A stretch of DNA of 64,000 bases from RBG-13-68-16 sp041494245 (GCA_041494245.1 JBGQAK010000008.1:1-64000); one strand, 5' to 3'; positions 26,222-37,042 are shown, counted from the first letter of the stretch. A program made the numbers and translations. The notes: generated by a model from the letters alone, not told the origin.

Positions 26222-27592
26222 ATGGCCAGAACGATCCGAATCGGGAACGGGCAGGGGTTCTGGGGAGACAGCATCGATGCCCCGATGGAGATGCTCACCC
26301 GCGGTCCCCTCGACTACCTCGGCCTCGACTACCTGGCCGAGGTCACGCTTTCGATCATGATGCGGCAGCGGTTGCGCGATCCCCACAAGGGCTATGCCGC
26401 CGACTTCATCGGTCTGCTGCGCAGGGCGCTTCCCGTGATTGTCGAGCGCGGCGTCAAGGTGGTGACCAACGCCGGCGGCCTCAACCCCGCCGCCTGCCGC
26501 GAGGAGGTGTTCCGGGTCGCCCGCGAGCTGGGCGTCTCCTCCCTGAAGGTGGGCGTCATCGAGGGCGACGACCTGGTCCCCAGGCTGCCGGCTCTGTGCG
26601 AGGCCGGGCACCACCTGGAGAACATGGAGACCGGAGAGCGGCTTTGTGAAATCCACCACAAGGTGCTCTCGGCCAACGTGTACCTCGGCGCCCGCCCGGT
26701 GGCGGAGGCCCTCGACCAGGGGGCCCAGATCGTGCTCGCCGGCCGGATCACCGACACCTCGCTGGCGTTGGGGCCGCTGGTGCACGAGTTTGGGTGGTCG
26801 GAGGACGCCTGGGACCTGCTGGCGAGCGGCACCGTGGCCGGTCACATCATCGAGTGCGGCGCCCAGGCCACCGGCGGCAACTTCACGCGCTGGTGGGAGG
26901 TGCCGGAGCTGTGGGACGTGGGCTACCCGGTGCTCGAGTGCCAGCCAGACGGCAGCTTTGTGGTCACCAAGCACCCGGGCACTGGGGGCCTGGTCACCAC
27001 CGCGACGGTGGCAGAGCAGCTCGTCTACGAGATGGGGCAGCCGCGCGCCTACATCACGCCGGACTGCGTGGCCGACTTCACCTCGGCGCTCTTGCACCAG
27101 GAGGGGGAGAACCGGGTGTGGGTGCACGGCATCAAGGGTTCCCCCCGAACCGCGAGCTACAAGGTCTCCGCGTCGTTCCAGGCCGGGTGGAAGGCCTCCG
27201 GCCAGCTCGTGATCTCGGGGCCCCGCGCGGTGGACAAGGCGCGGCTGGCCGCGGAGATCGTCTGGAAGCGGCTCGGACGGGCAGGGGTGAGCTTTTCCGA
27301 GGGGGACCGCGTCACGGAGATCCTGGGCACGGGCGCCTGCCACCCGGGGCTCGGGGAGACCGGCACGGACCCGCCCGAGGTGGTGCTGCGCCTCGCGGTG
27401 CGCGGGAAGGACCGCGCCGCGGTCGCCAGGTTCGGCTACGAGCTGGCGCCTCTGGTCACCGCCGGGCCCCCGGGGGTCACCGGCTTCGCGGGCGGCCGCC
27501 CAAAGCCGCAGGAGGTCGTGGCCTACTGGCCCGCGCTCATCCCCAAGGAGCTGGTCGACCCGCACGTCCGCGTGACCGTCGAGTCCGCCTGA
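26222..27592 (+). CDS. AtuA-like (DUF1446) protein
   Basis: Member of the AtuA family. AtuA is encoded with the acyclic terpene (citronellol/geraniol) degradation genes of pseudomonads, but its own reaction is not established. The 456-residue protein starts RIGNGQGFWGDSIDAP and has the family patterns VVTNAGGLNPAACREEV, QIVLAGRITDTSLALGPL and GGNFTRWWE. GAGGAGACGC precedes the ATG, and TAGACT lies at 26198-26203. It is divergent from the HMG-CoA synthase operon across 120 nt, so the two units may share control. The pairing with HMG-CoA enzymes fits branched acyl-CoA metabolism, by inference. Confidence 0.85.
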   Translation: MARTIRIGNGQGFWGDSIDAPMEMLTRGPLDYLGLDYLAEVTLSIMMRQRLRDPHKGYAADFIGLLRRALPVIVERGVKVVTNAGGLNPAACREEVFRVARELGVSSLKVGVIEGDDLVPRLPALCEAGHHLENMETGERLCEIHHKVLSANVYLGARPVAEALDQGAQIVLAGRITDTSLALGPLVHEFGWSEDAWDLLASGTVAGHIIECGAQATGGNFTRWWEVPELWDVGYPVLECQPDGSFVVTKHPGTGGLVTTATVAEQLVYEMGQPRAYITPDCVADFTSALLHQEGENRVWVHGIKGSPRTASYKVSASFQAGWKASGQLVISGPRAVDKARLAAEIVWKRLGRAGVSFSEGDRVTEILGTGACHPGLGETGTDPPEVVLRLAVRGKDRAAVARFGYELAPLVTAGPPGVTGFAGGRPKPQEVVAYWPALIPKELVDPHVRVTVESA

Positions 27593-27663
27593 GCCGACGT
27601 GCAGTCCTCCGAGCTTCGTGGCGTGCAGGGTGAAACTCCGCAAACCCGAAGCGTGATTCCTTG

Positions 27664-27672
27664 TGATACGAT
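27664..27672 (+). promoter_or_regulatory. Extended -10 promoter for glyQ
   Basis: TG-A-TACGAT is an extended -10 (TGn before the hexamer). It lies 8 nt before an in-frame GTG at 27681 and 44 nt before the preferred GTG at 27717. Confidence 0.5.
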
Positions 27673-27716
27673 GCGCGATCGTGCACGCCGCTTGCGGTGC
27701 ACGAAGGTGGCATCAG

Positions 27717-28642
<926 letters not shown>

Positions 28643-28646
<4 letters not shown>

Positions 28647-30739
28647 GCCGCGGCGAGTTCCTGCTCGAGGTCCTCTGCGAGGAGATCCCGGCCAACGCGC
28701 TCCCCTCGATCAGGGAGCAGCTTGCCGAGGCTTTCCGTGCCGAGCTTTCGTCGGCGGGTTACGAGGGCTTCGCAGTCGCGACCTACTCCACAGTGCGACG
28801 GATGGTGGTCCACGTGGCCGGCCTCCCCGCGATGCAGCCGGACCGCGAGGAAGAGGTTTTCGGCCCGCCGGTGCGTGCCGCATTCTCCGGCGACGGCTCG
28901 CCGACCCCGGCCGCGTTGGGGTTCGCGAAGGGCCAGGGCGTCGCGGTGGAGAAGCTGCGAGTTGCGCAGGGTCCCAAGGGGGAGATCGTGGCCGCCACCA
29001 AGCAGCTCCCCGGCCGGCCGACCCCGGCGGTGCTGGCCGAGATCTGCGAGAAGGTGGTGCCGGCACTGCACGTCCCCAAGGCGATGCGCTGGGGGAGCGG
29101 CGAGCACTCCTTCGTTCGCCCGGTGCACAGGATCACGGCGCTCTTCGGCGCGGGGACGCTCACGGAAAAGGTCCCCGTCACGCTCTTCGGGGTGGTCTCG
29201 AACTGCAGCACGGTGGGGCATCGGGTGGTCAACCCCGGCCGGCTCGACCTCAAGGGCGCGGCGGGCCTCGTGGGCTACCGGGAGCGCCTCGAGGTGGCCG
29301 GCGTGATGCTGGATCGCGAGGGGCGCCTGTGCATGATCGAGAAGCGCGCGGCGGAGCTGGCGCACGAGGTCGGCTGCGAGGTGCGGCCCGACCCCGAGCT
29401 CGTAGCCGAGATGGCCGAGCTGGTGGAGTGCCCGGGCATCCTGCGCGGGGTCATCGCTCCGCGGTTCCTGGAGCTGCCCGAGGAGGTGCTGGTCACCACC
29501 CTGCGCCACCACCAGAAGTGCCTGGTGCTGACGCGTGACGGTGCCGTTGCGCCTTTCTTCCTGGCCATCTCCGACCGCCCCGATGACCCCGAGGGGCATG
29601 TGCAGCGGGGCAACGAGTGGGTGGTCGGGGCACGCCTGGCCGACGCGGAGTTCTTCTTCGCCCAGGACCGCAAGGCGCCGCTGGCCGCGCGCCGCGACGC
29701 CCTCGAGAAGGTGGTGTTCCATCAGAAGCTCGGCAGCTTCGCCAGGAAGGCGCAGCTCGTTGAGTCCCTGGCCGCGGCGCTCGCCGCCGAGGCTTCCGTC
29801 GAGGTCGCGCCGGAGGCGATCGCGCGGGCGTGCGCCCTCCTGAAGATCGACCTTACCACCTCCCTCGTGGGGGAGTTTCCAGAGCTGCAGGGCGTGATGG
29901 GCGGTATCTACGCGCGCCTGGAGGGCGAGCCTGAGGAGGTCTGGCAGGCCATCGCCGACCAGTACTCGCCGGTCGGCCTCGAGGGGCCGCTGCCGCGAGG
30001 GCCCCTGGGAGCGGTGGTCGGCGTGGCCGACCGCATGGACACGCTGGCGGGGCTCTTCGGCGCGGGCGAGGTCCCCTCCGGGAGCAAGGACCCCTTCGCG
30101 CTGCGCCGTGCGGCGCTCGCGGTGGTGCGGATCTGCGGCGAGGCGCCGCTGCGCTGCGACCTCCGGGAGGCCGCGCACCGCGCGCTGGTCCTGCGCCAGG
30201 AGACGACGACGGGCGGCGTGGAGCAAGCGCTGGAGGCTCTCAGCGACTTCCTGCAGGAGCGCGAGCGCTTTTACCTCACCACGGTGGCCGGCGTGGCACC
30301 CGAGGTGGCCGACGCGGTGATCGCGGCGCGCTGGGGTGTGGTCGCGGAGGACGTCGCGCGCGCCCGTGCCCTGGAGGAGGTGCGCGGCGAGGAGGTTTTC
30401 ACCTCGCTTGCCGTGGCGTTCAAGCGCGTTCGCAACATGGTCGGCAAGAGCGGCGAGGGGCGTTTCGTGGGACAGCTGCTCAAGGAGCCGGCGGAGAAGG
30501 AGCTGGTGGCGGCGCTCGGCAAGGTCGAGAAGGAGATCGAGCGCACGGCCTCGCACGGCGACCACGGCGGCGGCCTCCGCGCGCTCGCGAAGCTCGCCAC
30601 GCCTCTGGACCGCTTCTTTACCGACGTGCTCGTGCTCTGCGACGACGAAAACCTGCGGGCGGCGCGCCTGGCGCTGCTGGCCCGGGTCGAGAAGCTCTTC
30701 CTGCGCCTGGCGGACGTGTCCAGGCTTTCAGCTCAATGA
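28643..30739 (+). CDS. glyS: Glycine--tRNA ligase beta subunit
   Basis: Second subunit of the alpha2beta2 glycyl-tRNA synthetase; binds the tRNA and carries an HD-like and an anticodon-binding domain. The 698-residue sequence starts with the family pattern EFLLEVLCEEIPANAL and has the core VTTLRHHQKCLVL. The C-terminal anticodon part (FKRVRNMVGKSGEG, DRFFTDVLVLCDDENLRAARLALL) is intact. The ATG at 28643 overlaps the end of glyQ by 4 nt and the gene is followed by ppdK 79 nt later. The upstream in-frame start at 28532 lies inside glyQ and is not used. Confidence 0.95.
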
Positions 30740-30818
30740 GTTTGTGAACGAACGGGGCGGCGCGGGTGGCCGCCCGCGGGCGCGGGCAAGGTCCCGCCGC
30801 ACCAACGGGAGGGTGAAC

Positions 30819-33764
30819 GTGGCACAGCAAGCGAATCGGAAGATGGTCTACTTCTTCGGCGGCCGGGCGGCCGACGGCCGCGCCGACATGAAGGACGTGC
30901 TCGGCGGCAAGGGCGCCAACCTCGCGGAGATGGCGAACCTCGGTATCCCGGTGCCCGCAGGCTTCACGATCACCACCGAGGTCTGCACCCACTATTACGA
31001 GCATGGCCGGCTGTACCCGAAGGCGCTCGAGGGTGAGGTGGCGAAGGCCCTCGCCAAGGTCGAGAGGATCATGGGCGCCGGCTTCGGTGACGCCGGCAAT
31101 CCGCTTCTCGTCTCCGTCCGCTCCGGCGCCCGCCGCTCGATGCCGGGCATGATGGAGACCGTCCTCAACGTGGGGTTGTGCTCCAAGACGATCCCCGGGT
31201 TGGTCGCCAAGACGAAGAACCCGCGTTTCGTGTACGACGCCTACCGGCGGCTCATCATGATGTACTCCGACGTGGTCATGGAGAAGGCCGCGGGAATCGA
31301 GCCGGCCGAGGGCAAAGGGATCAGGCAGCAGCTCGACCGCATGCTCCACGAGATGAAGCAGGCCCGCGGCCGCGCCACCGACGCCGACCTCACCGAGCGG
31401 GACCTGAAGGAGCTCGTCGAGAAGTTCAAGGGGCGCGTGCGCGAGGTGCTGGGCAAGGAGTTCCCGGACGACCCGGTCAAGCAGCTGTGGGGCGGGATCG
31501 GCGCCGTGTTCGCCTCGTGGAACGGCCGCCGCGCCGTCTCCTACCGCCGCATCGAGGGGATCCCCGACGAGTGGGGCACCGCGGTGAGCGTCCAGGCGAT
31601 GGTCTTCGGCAACATGGGCGACACTTCGGCCACCGGGGTGGCGTTCACCCGCAACCCGGCCACCGGCGAGAACAAGTTCTACGGCGAGTGGCTGGTCAAT
31701 GCCCAGGGCGAGGACGTGGTGGCCGGGATCCGCACCCCGAACCCGCTCAACGAGGACACCAAGAACGAGCAGAACAAGCACCTGCCCTCGCTGCAGACCG
31801 CGATGCCGAAGGTCTACAGGGAGCTCGACGGCATCCGCCGTGCCCTCGAGAAGCACTACCGCGACATGCAGGACATCGAGTTCACCATCCAGGAGGGGCG
31901 CCTCTGGATGCTCCAGTGCCGCAACGGCAAGCGCACCGGCACGGCCGCCCTCAACATGGCGATGGACATGCTGGCCGAGCGGCTCATCAGGCGGGAAGAG
32001 GCGGTCATGCGGCTGGCGCCGGCGCAGCTGGACGAGCTGCTGCACCCGATCGTGGATCCCGCCGCCGAGAGGGGTACGGACCTGATCGCCAAGGGGCTCC
32101 CGGCCGGGCCGGGCGGTGCCTCCGGGCAGATCGTGTTCACCGCGGCCGATGCGGTCGCCTGGACGAAGACCGGCAAGAAGGTGATCCTCGTGCGCGAGGA
32201 GACCAACCCCGAGGACGTCGAGGGGATGCGCGCCTCGGTGGGCATCCTGACGGCCCGGGGTGGCATGACCTCGCACGCTGCGCTGGTCGCGCGCGGGTGG
32301 GGGAAGTGCTGCATCGTGGGTGCCGGCGGCCTTGTCGTGGACGTACACACCAAGACGGTCAAGGCCGGCGGGCGGACGTTCAAGGAGGGCGATCTTCTCA
32401 CGCTCAACGGCACGAGGGGCCACGTCTACGCTGGGGCGCTCGCGATGATGGACGCCACCGAGAACCCGCGTTTCGTGGAGTTCATGGCGTTGGCCGACGC
32501 GATCCGTGTGATGAAGGTGCGCACCAACGCCGACACCCCGGAGGACGCCGCCAAGGCGCGCGAGTTCGGCGCCGAGGGGATCGGCCTCTTCCGCACCGAG
32601 CACATGTTCTACGGCAAGGGTTCGGAGCAGCCGCTGTTCCTGCTGCGCAAGATGATCGTCTCCTCCAGCGAGGCCGAGCGGCGGGCGGCCCTCGAGGAGC
32701 TGTACCCGTTCGTCAAGAAGGACATCAAGGCCACGCTCGCGGTGATGGACGGCCTGCCGGTCACGATCCGCCTGTTGGACCCGCCGCTGCACGAGTTCGT
32801 GCCGACCGGCGCGGACGAGCGCGAGAAGCTCGCGAACGCCCTTGGGATCAGCGCGGCCGAGCTGTCCAAGCGTGCTGACGACCTGCACGAGTCCAACCCG
32901 ATGATGGGGCACCGTGGCGTGCGCCTCGGAGTCACGTTCCCGGAGATCTCGGAGATGCAGTTCCGCGCCATCTTCGAATCCGCGGTGGAGCTGACCCGCG
33001 AGGGAAAGAAGGTATTCCCGGAGATCATGGTGCCGGTGGTCGGCCTGGTCTCCGAGCTCGACAACCAGCTGGCGATCGCGAAGCGGGTCCACGGCGAGGT
33101 GTGCGCCAAGTACGGGGTGAAGAAAATCGAGCACATGTACGGCACGATGATCGAGATCCCGCGCGCCGCCCTCACGGCCGACCGGATCGCCGGTACCGCG
33201 GAGTTCTTCTCGTACGGGACCAACGACCTGACGCAGATGACGTTCGGTTTCTCGCGCGACGACATCGGCGGTTTCGTGCCCGACTACCTCGGCAAGAAGC
33301 TGCTGCCGGCGGACCCGTTCCAGATCCTCGACAGGGAGGGCGTGGGCCAGCTCGTCGAGATGGGGATCAAGCTCGGTCGGGCGACCAGGCCCAAGCTCAA
33401 GGTCGGAATCTGCGGTGAGCACGGTGGCGAGCCCAACTCGGTCGAGTTCTGCCACCTGGTCGGGATGGACTACGTGTCGTGCTCGCCGTTCCGCGTGCCG
33501 ATCGCGCGCCTCGCCGCGGCGCAGGCGCAGCTCGCACACCCGCGCGGCTCGAAGCCGGTCGTTGGCAAACCCGAGGGTGCAGCGAAGCCGACGGGGAAGA
33601 CCAAGACGAGGCCGAAGGCCAAGCCCTCCGCAAAGAAGCCGGCTGCAAGGGGGAGGCTCACTCCGAAGCCGAAGGCTAAACCGAAGGCAAAGGTCAGGGC
33701 GAAAGCCAAGCCAAGGTCAGCCGCGAGGGCGAAGGCCAGGTCCAGGTCGAAGGCTCGTCGGTAG
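30819..33764 (+). CDS. ppdK: Pyruvate, phosphate dikinase with basic histone-H1-like tail
   Basis: Interconverts pyruvate, ATP and phosphate with phosphoenolpyruvate, AMP and pyrophosphate. The ATP-grasp part begins YFFGGRAADGRADMKDVLGG. The phosphohistidine is in GGMTSHAALVARG (~485), and the C-terminal PEP/pyruvate barrel has MTFGFSRDDIG and the catalytic Cys of VGICGEHGGEP. GGAGG at 30808-30812, 6 nt before GTG 30819, decides the start. The enzyme core ends near residue 907. The last 74 residues (encoded at 33540-33761) are a Lys/Arg/Ala/Pro-rich tail of KPKAK and KAR type with almost no acidic residues; this is far beyond the family's normal length (~880-910). Tail function is unknown. 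Confidence 0.95.
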   Translation: MAQQANRKMVYFFGGRAADGRADMKDVLGGKGANLAEMANLGIPVPAGFTITTEVCTHYYEHGRLYPKALEGEVAKALAKVERIMGAGFGDAGNPLLVSVRSGARRSMPGMMETVLNVGLCSKTIPGLVAKTKNPRFVYDAYRRLIMMYSDVVMEKAAGIEPAEGKGIRQQLDRMLHEMKQARGRATDADLTERDLKELVEKFKGRVREVLGKEFPDDPVKQLWGGIGAVFASWNGRRAVSYRRIEGIPDEWGTAVSVQAMVFGNMGDTSATGVAFTRNPATGENKFYGEWLVNAQGEDVVAGIRTPNPLNEDTKNEQNKHLPSLQTAMPKVYRELDGIRRALEKHYRDMQDIEFTIQEGRLWMLQCRNGKRTGTAALNMAMDMLAERLIRREEAVMRLAPAQLDELLHPIVDPAAERGTDLIAKGLPAGPGGASGQIVFTAADAVAWTKTGKKVILVREETNPEDVEGMRASVGILTARGGMTSHAALVARGWGKCCIVGAGGLVVDVHTKTVKAGGRTFKEGDLLTLNGTRGHVYAGALAMMDATENPRFVEFMALADAIRVMKVRTNADTPEDAAKAREFGAEGIGLFRTEHMFYGKGSEQPLFLLRKMIVSSSEAERRAALEELYPFVKKDIKATLAVMDGLPVTIRLLDPPLHEFVPTGADEREKLANALGISAAELSKRADDLHESNPMMGHRGVRLGVTFPEISEMQFRAIFESAVELTREGKKVFPEIMVPVVGLVSELDNQLAIAKRVHGEVCAKYGVKKIEHMYGTMIEIPRAALTADRIAGTAEFFSYGTNDLTQMTFGFSRDDIGGFVPDYLGKKLLPADPFQILDREGVGQLVEMGIKLGRATRPKLKVGICGEHGGEPNSVEFCHLVGMDYVSCSPFRVPIARLAAAQAQLAHPRGSKPVVGKPEGAAKPTGKTKTRPKAKPSAKKPAARGRLTPKPKAKPKAKVRAKAKPRSAARAKARSRSKARR

Positions 33765-33805
33765 GCGTAGCTTCGGCCTGCCCTTACGTGACACGATGAA
33801 TTTTT

Positions 33806-33834
33806 CGGGCGGCCTCGAGGCCGCCCGAGCTTTC
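33806..33834 (+). terminator. Terminator after ppdK
   Basis: CGGGCGGCCTCGAGGCCGCCCG (22-nt palindrome, 33806-33827; central TCGA loop) is followed by AGCTTTCT and preceded by TTTTT, so it could stop transcription in both directions. Confidence 0.8.
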
Positions 33835-33886
33835 TCGCTGCCTCCAGGCGGCAGGGGCGCTCCGCTGCACCCCCGGCGTGCCGGGC

Positions 33887-35035
33887 TCACTCCTCGCGGG
33901 CCAGCACGCGTCGGGCCGTCATCAGCCTTGCGGCGAGGGAGCCGAACTGGGCGATTGCGCGCAGGGGCCCGACGCGGCTGACCGCGCGGCGGAACGCCCA
34001 CGAGACGATGTCCTTGGGCGGGGTGGTCCGGTCCTCGCGGGGCCGCGGGATCAGGGTGATGGCGTCGCCCGGGCAGACAAGCGTGCAGGCACCGCACCCG
34101 ATACAGCGCTCGGCGTCCACCGCGTACGACCCGCCGTGGTCCCCGATGGCGCCCATCGGGCAGCGGTCAGCGTTGCAGTCCCCGCACGCGGTGCAGGTCT
34201 CCGGATCGACCTGGGCGAGGTAGTTGCTGTGCACGAGCAGGTGGGGGGCACCGAAGTCCCTGAGCCCGCGCAGGAACCCGCAGCAGCAGGGACAGCAGTT
34301 GCAGACGAACATCTGCGCCTGCCGAACGTTGTAGGTGCAGTGGACAAGGCCCTCCCGCTCGGCCATGTCGAGAACGGCGAGGGCCTCCTCCCTCGAGATT
34401 GTGCGCCCGTAACCCGTGGGCAGGGTTCCCTCGTAGGCGTTCACCTCGGGGGAGAACGCGAGGCACGTCTCCAGGGTGTGCGAGCACGACTTGCCGAGCG
34501 CCGCCTGCTCCTTGCGGCAGATGCACTCCATGAGCCGGAACGAGCGCGCGCGCTCGATCATCGTCCGTACGTTCTCGTGCCGCAGGACCTCGGCCCGGGC
34601 CTCGATGTGGGCGTTGACCGGCACGACGCGGGCGAGGGCGGGTTTGTCCCCACCCACGGTGTGCACGAGGGTCGGTGCGTACTCCTCGAACATCGCGGCC
34701 AACTCTGCGTCCATGCGCGGGAGCTGGAACTCGTAGATACCGATGACGAAAGGCGCGAGCTGGTAGACGTGCGCGCCGCGGAACCGGAACGAGGCGATCT
34801 GGCCGCGCGCGGCCATGCCGTCGAGCACGGGCCGGAGCGCCTCGACCGGCCGGCGCAGGCGCCGCGCGACCGCCTCGGCGGTCTCGGGAATCGGGAGGAG
34901 GTCGAGTGTCATGGCCGCGTCCTCGGGAGAGAAGATCTTGGCGAGGATGCGGAGCTCGACGCCGCTCTGTGTGCCAGGAAAGCCATGCGGGAGCGTGTCG
35001 AGCCTGGCGGCCAGGCGGCGATAAACGTCGTTCAT
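33887..35035 (-). CDS. 4Fe-4S ferredoxin-type protein with cysteine-rich middle
   Basis: A 382-residue electron-transfer protein. The last third has two 4Fe-4S cluster motifs (CTACGDCNADRCP and CIGCGACTLVCP). In the middle lies a Cys-dense segment (FVCNCCPCCCGFLRG) plus CICRKEQAALGKSC, which may bind another cluster or metal. The N-terminal ~150 residues look like a winged-helix-like domain (TAEAVARRLRRPVEALRPVL) often found on these proteins. It resembles the Fe-S proteins seen with dehalogenase- or reductase-type systems, but no partner enzyme is adjacent. A TAGACT box lies 15 nt before the ATG, giving a very short leader. Reading direction is convergent with ppdK. Confidence 0.8.
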   Translation of the reverse strand: MNDVYRRLAARLDTLPHGFPGTQSGVELRILAKIFSPEDAAMTLDLLPIPETAEAVARRLRRPVEALRPVLDGMAARGQIASFRFRGAHVYQLAPFVIGIYEFQLPRMDAELAAMFEEYAPTLVHTVGGDKPALARVVPVNAHIEARAEVLRHENVRTMIERARSFRLMECICRKEQAALGKSCSHTLETCLAFSPEVNAYEGTLPTGYGRTISREEALAVLDMAEREGLVHCTYNVRQAQMFVCNCCPCCCGFLRGLRDFGAPHLLVHSNYLAQVDPETCTACGDCNADRCPMGAIGDHGGSYAVDAERCIGCGACTLVCPGDAITLIPRPREDRTTPPKDIVSWAFRRAVSRVGPLRAIAQFGSLAARLMTARRVLAREE

Positions 35036-35226
35036 GGGTTCCCCTTTTGGAGTCTAACAGACGGCCCGCACCCCAGTGGCAGCCCGGAGCATCGGCCCCG
35101 AGGGAGGGGGCGCCCGTTCACCCCCCAAGGGACCCTCCGGCCGACGGCCGTTTGCGATATGCTTAAAGATCCGATGCGAGTTTCTTCGCGAGCGGGGCGG
35201 AGTGGGGAGCTGTCCGGGAGGATGCC

Positions 35227-36996
35227 ATGCCTGTGAGTGACCGAGAGATCGACAACGCGTTCGCCGCCCTGCGCAAGACGCACGGAGGGACGCGCAAGGA
35301 CTACTTCGGAGTGGTATACCTCGAGCAGGAGTTTGATCTGCCGAGGAAGGTGGCGGCCAACCAGGTCGCGTTCGGCGGCACCGATTTCGGAGTGGACGCC
35401 TTTCACGTGGATGCCGCCAAGCGGAACCTCTACCTCTACCAGTTCCGGTCCTCAGCTTCGTACAACCAGTTCAAGGTGACGCTGCAGCGGCTGATCGACG
35501 GCGGGATCGAGCGCGTCTTCTCGGGAGGGCGGCTCGATTCCTCCGCCGGCGCGCTGCTCCGGCAGCTGAGGAGCAAGCTGGTCGAGAACCAGGCCGTCAT
35601 CGACCGCGTGTTCATCCACTTCGTCTTCGCGGGGGACCCCGCCGAGGCCGAGCGCAGCCAGGCCCTCGAGAAGCTCCGGGAGGATCTCGAGAGCAAGAAG
35701 TACCTGATCGACCAGTTCTTCGGGCGCGAGATCACCCTCGTCATCGAGTTCCGTTCGGCGAGAACGAAGAAGTCGGGTGCGTTCACGCACGTCACGAAGA
35801 CCCACACGTACCCGCTCGAGCTGACCCAGACGATCTCGATGTCCGGTCCCGAGGATGAGGTCCTGACGGTCGGTTTCGTCCGCATCATGGATCTCTACGC
35901 CATGTACAGGGAGATGGGCTCTCGGTTCTTCGACCGCAACATCCGGGGGGCCCTGCCGGAGGACGAGGTCGTCAACCGCTCGCTCACGCGGGCGTTCAAG
36001 AGGATCGCCGTGGACGGGAAAGACCTCCCATCGGTGTTCCCGTTCAACCACAACGGCGTGGCCCTCTCGGCCGAGGCGCTCGAGCAGGCCGACGGAACCA
36101 CGCGGATCGTCGAGCCAAGGGTCCTCAACGGTGTGCAGACGCTCATCACCTTCGAGCGGTTCCTCGCGACGCACGGGGAGAGCGACGCTTCCAGGCAGAC
36201 GTCCCGCAAGCTCGATGGGGTCAAGGTCCTCTGCAAGGTGATCACGCGAGCCCAACCGGAGTTCGTCACCACCGTGACCGTCAACAACAACCGCCAGAAC
36301 CCCGTGCAACCCTGGAACCTGCGCGCGAACGACCGCATCCAGCTCGAGCTCCAGGACCGGTTCCGCGACCAGCTTGGGATCTACTACGAACGCCAGGAGC
36401 ACGCGTTCTCGGGCCTCTCCGGGGAGGAACTCGGGGAGCTCGGCATCACCGAACCGAAGCAGCTCCAGCTCGTGCCCCTGGCCAGGACCTTCCTCGCCGC
36501 CGATGGCGACATCGACAAGCTCCAGCGCCTCCGGCAGGTGTTCGAGGACGACTACCTGTACGCACAGGTTTTCAGCCCCGGCCGGCTGAGGGTCGATGCC
36601 CGCCACATCCTGCTCTGCTACAAGATCCAGTTCCGCCTGAGGAAGCTCGTCGGCGACATCGTGGAGAAGGGGGTCAACAGGTACTTCTACGTCAGCCGGG
36701 CCCGCAACCTCGTCTGGGCGCTGCTGTGCCAGGCGGCGCTCAACGAGGAGGGGCTCGAGGCGCGGGCCATGAAGTTCGGTTCGAGCCTGAGCGTGGAGAC
36801 GAACTTCACGGAGTGGCTGTCGTACCTGGCCACCAACCGCTGCCGCTTCCTGATCCGCGACGTCGTCGAGCAGAAGCCTTACCAGGAGAAGGCGAGCGAG
36901 GGCAACTACAGCTTCCTGCGCACCAACGCCTTCTACGAGAGGTGCATGGAGCTGGCACGCAAGAACTGGAAGTGGGAGAGCAGGCGGCTGAAGTAG
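35227..36996 (+). CDS. AIPR-family putative phage-resistance protein
   Basis: Resembles the AIPR (abortive infection phage resistance) family. Seen: an N-terminal nuclease-like segment (FGGTDFGVDAFHVD, then LYLYQFRSS; Asp57 and Gln72-x-Arg74), the family core RFFDRNIRGALP, VFPFNHNGVALSAEAL and EPRVLNGVQTLITFE, and the C-terminal helical part (LVGDIVEKGVNRYFYVS). The usual Q-x-K of the nuclease-like motif is Q-F-R here, so catalysis is uncertain. GGGAGG is placed before ATG 35227. It stands alone between an Fe-S gene and uvrC, without modification, antitoxin or mobile genes nearby. Defence activity is an inference from the family. Confidence 0.8.
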   Translation: MPVSDREIDNAFAALRKTHGGTRKDYFGVVYLEQEFDLPRKVAANQVAFGGTDFGVDAFHVDAAKRNLYLYQFRSSASYNQFKVTLQRLIDGGIERVFSGGRLDSSAGALLRQLRSKLVENQAVIDRVFIHFVFAGDPAEAERSQALEKLREDLESKKYLIDQFFGREITLVIEFRSARTKKSGAFTHVTKTHTYPLELTQTISMSGPEDEVLTVGFVRIMDLYAMYREMGSRFFDRNIRGALPEDEVVNRSLTRAFKRIAVDGKDLPSVFPFNHNGVALSAEALEQADGTTRIVEPRVLNGVQTLITFERFLATHGESDASRQTSRKLDGVKVLCKVITRAQPEFVTTVTVNNNRQNPVQPWNLRANDRIQLELQDRFRDQLGIYYERQEHAFSGLSGEELGELGITEPKQLQLVPLARTFLAADGDIDKLQRLRQVFEDDYLYAQVFSPGRLRVDARHILLCYKIQFRLRKLVGDIVEKGVNRYFYVSRARNLVWALLCQAALNEEGLEARAMKFGSSLSVETNFTEWLSYLATNRCRFLIRDVVEQKPYQEKASEGNYSFLRTNAFYERCMELARKNWKWESRRLK

Positions 36997-37042
36997 CCCC
37001 CGCCGGGGCATTGGGCGGGGCAAACCGTGGTTGAATAGGGGC

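Noticed and set aside
25052..27643. Long minus-strand frame of 863 codons
   Set aside because: Only the part starting at 26101 matches HMG-CoA synthase; the rest is antisense to the AtuA-like gene and lacks family sequence.
27593..27716. Possible T-box or riboswitch upstream of glyQ
   Set aside because: The leader is short and no T-box core sequence or specifier stem was recognised.
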